Made by a program: the position numbers and the translations under genes. From assembly GCA_038093515.1 (NCBI GenBank), contig JBBPSI010000174.1, positions 1-52,779 on the forward strand: a stretch of 52,779 nucleotides of DNA, written 5' to 3'. Of this stretch, positions 47,016 to 52,779 are shown piece after piece. The notes beneath the pieces are model-generated. The model was not told where the DNA came from and ran no database searches. It saw only the letters and a program-made list of their open reading frames with translations. Positions within the stretch are counted from its first letter, which is position 1. Each line of letters begins with the position of its first letter. The DNA is from Butyriboletus loyo (Eukaryota; Basidiomycota; Agaricomycetes; Boletales; Boletaceae).

Positions 47016-47725
47016 TGCAGGCAGGTTACACTCAAAACGACGCTGAAAGCCAACTTGCGCGAAAAAGGAGTGGGCGGGACCTAAGTAGTCTGGTGACCAG
47101 ACCGTTCAATGAGGCAAGCCGTCGATAGACGGGGCCTACGCACGTGTCCGCTTGGACTACCGCAATCCTCTCATCAAGTCTTGGTGCCCACACTCACCTC
47201 AAGAGTCAATCCTAGACCTGCGCACTTGACCCGACGAAACGAAATGCGGCGACGAATTGAGCACTATACATGCCAACCTGGAGAGAGCCCACGCTGGACC
47301 AGTAAGATTATCTGTCGGAAGAAGGCCTTTGTGAGAGGTGAGAGCGAGAGCGAAACCCCGCCCCAGGTGTTCCCCCACATGGGGAGGCCCGTAAAGAGTA
47401 AATCCCTGCCTGACCCAAAGGTGGATACAGTCGAAAACAGTTGTAAAAGGAGTAACCCTTGGCCGCACGAACGAATATATCGATTGCGCACGACTAGCTC
47501 TTGTTCTTGGATAACGGTCCACTGTACTGTAAAATTGACCATTAAAGATGCTCAAAGCGCCCGAGGAGGCGATGCAAATAAAAACAGGTAGACGCATCAG
47601 CGAGCAATGGCGTTAACATAGCGTTGAGGGCGTTGCCTTCCCACTCAAAAGGAGAGGGCTGGAAAACGGGTAAGAAGAAATGGAAGAAACTGTACCGAAA
47701 ACCATCATGTGACAACTGGCCAATG
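45640..47725 (-). pseudogene. Family-2 copy upstream of copy K
   Basis: Holds the same blocks as the I-flank copy: LLLRHVLCCIREDFVFCMAM (46290), VDMYVGELIAAFRVFRSGAL (46170), NIGGEALL (46620), TFIVTFPGGEEDTQLRKVVV (46900), and beyond the duplication SFVRPRVTPFTT (about 47470) and FDCIHLWVRQGFTLYGP. ORF 46066-46347 differs from its twin 38695-38979 by two residues missing and one substitution. Preservation of that ORF could mean selection or just youth. Confidence 0.5.
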
Positions 47726-47732
47726 AGAGACA

Positions 47733-48458
47733 TATCTATGCAACTGTTAATAATATAGTATTCAATCGCAATCCAAATGCATACATCTAGATAGAAGATC
47801 GTCACGAACGACAGACAAGGTGCGAAGCAGAAAATGTCACTCTGCCACCGGGCCAGGGAAAAAGGTACTAGCAACTGCAAATATATCTGATCGGCTGGAT
47901 TGAACCCCAATACAATTCTGGACGTGCAAAACCCATAAAGATTTGATCACGGATTAACCATTAGTTACATAATATTGTATGCATCATAGCAACAATTGAC
48001 GTACATAGTGGACGAAAGACAGAAGTGTGAATTTAGAATGTACAATGGGGTTCCATGGACTTTTACACGAACCAGCACAAAGATTGTAGAGACCCAGCCC
48101 CAGGGTCTGCGCTGGACCTATCTCGCTCGATAATTGTTGGTTCCTTACCCATACATAGTCTGCCTTTGAATACTGTCAGCCGACAGATATGATGCACAGA
48201 GTGAAGTAACATGCCTCTCTCGCGAGGGTGAGGACTGAAGTGGTGGGATTGCAATGCTCACTTCAGCGTGAAAAGGATATATAGCGGCGTGTGCACTGAC
48301 AGCATCACTCACAATAATCGTACACAACGGCAGCAGTGACGAGAGCAACTGCATTGGTCTATAAGATTAATCACTGACAAGATCTGAGGGAGCGCACACC
48401 AGGCTACATAGTTATTCATCTGGCTCAGTTCCAATGCAGACCGCAGGTCAGGGGACAT
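47733..48458 (-). pseudogene. DUF6533-type gene fragment, copy L (5' half)
   Basis: ATG ends at 48458 (MSPDLRSALELSQMNNY). It keeps promoter box, YDY block, GC-type intron 3, micro-exon and the RYF-type and TFFPGP blocks. It ends at about 47733 in the exon 7-8 interval, where family-2 sequence begins. All helices from exon 8 on are missing, so it is a promoter-bearing half gene. Confidence 0.72.
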
Positions 48459-48535
48459 GGCAAAGATTCAGAGTGGAAGAGAGGTAGGGTTTTCAGTGAT
48501 TCAGTGACGAGATGAGTTCGGCTGGCAGTTATATC

Positions 48536-48561
48536 GTCTATCCGGTGTATTGAATATTTGC
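48536..48561 (-). promoter_or_regulatory. Shared promoter box upstream of fragment L
   Basis: Exact 20-mer CTATCCGGTGTATTGAATAT, with TATATCGT beside it, 78 bp before the ATG. Confidence 0.55.
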
Positions 48562-48880
48562 TTCGGGACGAGTGTAGAACAACGAGCGATACATGATCTG
48601 ATCCATTTTTAAAAAGAAATCCAATGAACAACACATTTCTACTATTCATTCATTTCAAGGCATTACAGCGGATCAAAAAAAACATGATAGGGGCATCTTT
48701 CGTCGCTGATATTTTTAACATTGAACTTGATCAATCGATCACGATCACCACGATGGGTGTCGTGGCAGCGAGTGGGCCAGCATTCTGTGATCATGGACGG
48801 CGCTGCACGGCATGTAGATCCCTCGAGAGAATCCCCTTGAAATTGCAGTAGCAGTCAGATTTAATGTTTGAACAGACAAC
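48562..48880. other. Stretch upstream of fragment L, matching 12930-13190
   Basis: Shares T-rich run, TCTTTCGTCGCT, TGAACTT and GAGTGGGCCAGC with the flank of copy B. No gene. Confidence 0.5.
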
Positions 48881-49320
48881 TCGCGATGTGCAAGTGGATG
48901 CTTGTGCACCTTTGGGTTGGGTCGGAAGATGACAACCACCTCTTCTACCGCAGAGATGGTACGCACACCCTGATGTGGAACTTCAGATGGATAGACAAGA
49001 ACGGGACGAACCAGAGAGCCTGTGCCTGACCAGCATGATGGCTACTATCTGTCGAAGACCAACTTCGCGAGCGAGACCTCGATCCACAATGCTCCCCCGT
49101 TTGCACAGGGACGTCAACAGTAAATTCCCACCTGACCCGAGTGTGAATAGTCTGGAAGCTGTTGTGAAGGGAGTCACGCTGCCATCGAAGGTACCAAAGA
49201 CAAATCTATCGGTTGCTCGCACGACCACTTATTGCTGTTGGACAACGGTCCACTGTACCGCCGGGTCGTCAAGTCGCACGAAAGAGAAAAGCTCGATACA
49301 CCGGATCAAGAAGCTCCCTC
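48881..49320 (-). pseudogene. Family-2 fragment
   Basis: Minus strand reads GTFDGSVTPFTTASR and GSGGNLLLTSLCKRGSIVDR inside ORF 48983-49228, the cleanest copy of this block. Upstream and downstream blocks are missing. Unrecognised. Confidence 0.45.
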
Positions 49321-49492
49321 GAGAAATGCCCGTGTAGAACTGGGAGATTGTACATAACAGATTGCGCCCAGAAGCCTACGAGGCATATGTATATCTAACA
49401 TAAATATCGATCCGAGTCACCATTCTTTAATCCTTCACCAACGCCCGAGCACTAGTACTTGCTCGTCCCCAGTTTCTACCCCAAGTTCTCGT

Positions 49493-51307
49493 TTAAACCT
49501 GACGGGTATTGTCAACGTCTCCCAACGGTTCGAGTCGAATTGCCTCCGATTCGTTCGCTTCCGCTTCCGCGACCTCATGCTGTCCCGGGGTGATATCTGC
49601 GAATGCGATCGCGGACAGGGCGGTACCTTCACTGGCAACGGGTTGCGACAACACACCAAACCCAGTGTCAACCCCCTCCCAGCGAACACGAAGGTCACGG
49701 TCATACAGCTCTCGCACGCTGATGATGAACCGCGGCATCATAGGGCATATGGTTACGGAAGACAGCAACCACAAGAGCAGTGAAGTGCTGTTTTGTGTGG
49801 ACTGGGAGTGGACTATATTATTGATATTGATGAGCATATATCTGATAGTTCAGAAGAAAGCAACTGAGTGATTAGTTGTTGGGAAAGCACTCAAGAGTAG
49901 CATGTATGGGGGAATGCAATCGTGACAAACGAGAGAGTGGAAAAGCGAGACGCACGCAAAGAAGTAAAGAATTCCATCTCTGGCGAGTTGACGCATATAC
50001 CGATTAGGCTGCCACTGCTTGGTTGCTTTGTACATCTCGATCGACTGCTTCCAGGTCTGGATAACAGCGAGAACCAGAAGCGTAGCACTGAGAATAAATC
50101 GCGGGATCCTGCCATAGATGTAAATTTTGGAGTAGGGGTTGGTCCACGAGAAACGGCAAAACGTGAAATTGATAACTTGATCGACTATGACTGGGGAAAG
50201 GGGCGGAATGTAACGCAGGGCCACCTTCATGAGACACAGTGACACATCTAGTATAGCTCGGGACGTACTAGAGTTGTAGGTGCTGGGACTGTCGTATATG
50301 GCTGTAAAAACACAGGCAGAAACAACCTGTATCGCGTAGATGAACAGGAGGACCCAAAGAATCCATTTGGATCGACTCCACATTGCATACACACGCAGGA
50401 TCATTACGACTGTAATGGGAATCATGGTCAAGAGAAGGAACTAGGGAGTACACTGGCAGTAACTCACAATCAGCAGCACTAATAAATACTTCGAACTCCC
50501 AGACCTGTACTAGCAATGTTATGATGCCTTTGCAATATCTGTCTCATGCTAATAGTGTTGCAGGCAATAAACGAATCTGCTTACATCTATGGAACTGTTA
50601 TCAATATAGCTTTAAATTGCAATTTAGATGCATACGTCTACACAAAAGACCGTCATCAGCGACAGACAAGGCGCGAAGCAGAAAAACTGACTCTGACGGG
50701 GCCAGAGAGAAATATGTACCATCTGCAAACATATCTGATCAGCTCAATCGACCTCCAATACAATTTTGAACATACAGAACCCAGCAAGACTTGATCATCG
50801 ATCAACCATTAGTTGTGTAACTTTCAATGCTTCGACGTACATAGTGGAAGAAAGACCGACATAACGAACCTACAGAACTGTGGATTTAGAATGTATAACG
50901 AGTTTCCCTGAACTTTGACACGCACCAGAACAAAGATGGTAGAGACCCGAGTCCAGGGCCTGCGCTGTAAGACTGTCAGGGACCTAGCTCGCTCAATAAT
51001 TGGTTCCTTACCCATACATAGTCTACCTTTGAATATTGTCAGCCCACAGAGATGATGCACAGAGTGAAATAACATGCCTCTCTCGAAAGGGTGAGGACTA
51101 CGGTGGTGGGGTTGCAATGCTCACTTCAGCGTGAAAAGGATAGCGTGTGCACAAGCATCACTCACAATAATCGTATACAACAGCAGTGACGATAACAACT
51201 GCGCTGGTCTATAAGATCAATCGTTGACAGAAGGTATGAGTGAACGCACGGGATACATAGTTATACATCTGGATAAGCTCCAAAGTGGACTGCAGGTTAG
51301 AGGACAT
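49493..51307 (-). CDS. DUF6533-type polytopic membrane protein, copy M
   Basis: ATG ends at 51307 (MSSNLQSTLELIQMYNYVS), stop at 49493 after DVDNTRQV. GC donor at intron 3, micro-exon VDYVW, RPWTRVSTIFVL, VRYVGLSSTM, ILRVYAMWSRSKWILW, KQSIEMYKATKQWQPNRY, and last exon 49493-49841 with CPMMPRFIISVRELYDRD. The 78-nt open intron is at 50191-50268. The exon-10 loop (VIVDQVINFTFCRF) is unlike other copies, which have VTVVQL. Promoter box present; blocks intact. Confidence 0.82.
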
Positions 51308-51377
51308 GGGAAAGATTCAGAGTCGAAGAAAGGAGTTTTCCAATGATTCAGTGATGAGTTCCACTGGCAGTTATATC

Positions 51378-51403
51378 ACCTATCCGGTGTATTGAATATT
51401 TGC
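51378..51403 (-). promoter_or_regulatory. Shared promoter box upstream of copy M
   Basis: Exact 20-mer CTATCCGGTGTATTGAATAT, 71 bp before the ATG of copy M. Confidence 0.6.
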
Positions 51404-52340
51404 TTCGGGACAAGTTTAGAACAACGAACAACGTTTGATCCTCGGACGTTCGACAAACATGTGATGGCACCATGATGGATGGGTGATAATGGAAGGTAGT
51501 GCAAGAGTGTCTTCGTTGCTGTGCAGAGAACAGGGTTTTCGTGTATGAAGCACAGGTAAATTTCACTCAAAAAGATTCAATGTTAATCTTCCCTTATTTA
51601 CAGTCACATCATCTGGACCGGTGGGTTGCGGATGCTGGTACGGTTGCTTCTGCTAACAGCGATCTTGGCCATTCAAGATGTGTGTCATGGCGCGGGAATC
51701 GATGCGATGCAAACGTATAGAGTGCGAAAAAGAGGCAGACACGCGCGTAGGCCTCGCCCACGCCGCCTTCTCGTGCCGTTTTGACTATACCCCGCTCATC
51801 CTACCCTGACATTCGAATAAATACCCGGTAACATATCTCCCTTTTTCGCACTATGTGCAATATCTATACGTTTGCATCGCATCGATTTCCGCACCCCCAT
51901 GTGTATCCTCACCTTGGAACATGGCTCAAACGTCCATTACAAAACATTATAAAACCTATATGCTTTGTATTCTGAGCTGAATGGTGTACGCACAGACGAT
52001 GCGGCTATTTAGAAGATGAGAAGAACATGGATATTGTTTCAACCCAGTATTCTTTGGCGCAAGAGGCCACGATACCATCTTGATGATCACGGCCGAGATC
52101 AATCAATCACCGTTGGCAGAAACAACCGTCCAGCATCTGCAACCCACCGGTCCGGATGATGTGACTGTAGATAAGGGTGAGTACTTTGATGTCGGCGGCG
52201 AGGCACTGCTGATGTGGTTGCCATTAACAAATTTCTTGGTTCTGTGGCCATTGACGTGCTTGATCTTCAAGTCGAAATCAGATCACACGAACAATGGGCT
52301 GCACTTAGATACACACTGTCCGTCGGGCGAAAGTAGGTAG
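51404..52340. pseudogene. Family-2 scraps in both orientations
   Basis: About 51420-51690 matches the 5' flanks of I and K. 51695-51890 is an inverted repeat listed separately. About 51830-51930 resembles the plus-strand copy at 21645-21755. The plus strand at 52140-52230 reads GPDDVTVDKGEYFDVGGEAL. Copies thus lie head to head. Nothing intact. Confidence 0.45.
51695..51890. repeat. Inverted repeat of family-2 sequence
   Basis: Arm 51695-51732 pairs with 51841-51890. The second arm carries an extra block of about 11 bp (TGTGCAATATC), and there is one extra base near its end. The loop is about 108 bp. The arms contain CGATGCGATGCAAACGTATA and its complement. Confidence 0.75.
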
Positions 52341-52779
52341 CCAAGATATACTGTGTTGAAGCCTATACGGTCACGTGGTAACAAGCCGACAGGCCGAAGA
52401 CCCGACTGACCAATCATATCAAATATGTAGATCTAGTATATAAACTAGATAGCGGACTCTCAATACGATAACGCGTATTGCCCCCAAACTCTCACTTAAG
52501 CGCGTTCACAATCGTCCCACGCCATTTAGCCCTTGGGACATTACTACTATATTCGTCAGCTTATATAACACACATCGCCGTTGCGTCCGTGTACGCATAC
52601 TACTATACATCCGTAATCTCCCAGAGGTTATGAGCCCCGCTTGGCGCTTATAATCGAAGTAAGCAAATACATACATATTCTAAAAATTTACATTATTCTT
52701 CCAAGCCATCCTCTTTCACACGATGGAGGAAAATATTAGGGAAAGCTACCATAGCCCAGCGTCGGGAACTGCCGGCCCG
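52341..52779. other. Right edge, no gene seen
   Basis: AT-rich sequence with a TATATAAAC run near 52438. It does not match the rest of the window and has no ORF over 60 codons. Confidence 0.5.

Noticed and set aside
1..52779. CRISPR array, rRNA, bacterial operon or secondary-metabolite cluster
   Set aside because: No evenly spaced short repeats, no rRNA-like core, and eukaryotic intron structure throughout.

Overview
The window reads as a repeat-rich accessory region of a mushroom-forming basidiomycete (Agaricomycetes). Three things support this. Genes are cut into many small exons by introns of about 50-80 nt. There is a Ty3/gypsy chromovirus with a chromodomain and a Ty1/copia element. The dominant genes match the polytopic DUF6533-type membrane proteins that are greatly expanded in Agaricomycetes. 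The assignment is made by eye and no database was searched.

Layout. 1-4570: 3' part of a chromovirus (broken pol, an extra zinc-knuckle ORF, 3' LTR). 4674-4975: a second LTR-like fragment. 4976-7516: 5'-truncated copia element with its 3' LTR. From about 7.5 kb to the end the window is a tandem, partly inverted array of one DUF6533-type gene. Nine copies look near full length: A 8140-9956(-), B 10995-12820(-), D 17199-18955(-), E 23101-24925(+), G 27568-29399(-), H 31006-32824(+), I 36266-38099(-), K 43647-45521(-), M 49493-51307(-). Four are fragments: C about 14.4-15.4 kb, F about 25.2-25.6 kb, J about 41.1-41.9 kb, L 47733-48458. Between them lie decayed copies of a second, unrecognised multi-exon family, called 'family 2' here. 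Two or more inverted-repeat elements (MITE-like) and a recent duplication of about 7.4 kb spacing are also present.

How it fits together. The repeating unit appears to be family-2 block followed by DUF6533 gene on the same strand, with the promoter duplicated along with the gene. Eight copies share a box next to a TATA-like run, 45-80 bp before the ATG. The encoded protein looks like a seven-helix membrane protein of about 340 residues with a conserved cytosolic tail. Its biochemical function is not known to me. All ten premature stops in the two retrotransposon pol genes are TGA at arginine-type positions with the frame otherwise kept, which points to CpG-to-TpG mutation of the repeats. No rRNA, tRNA or CRISPR was found.
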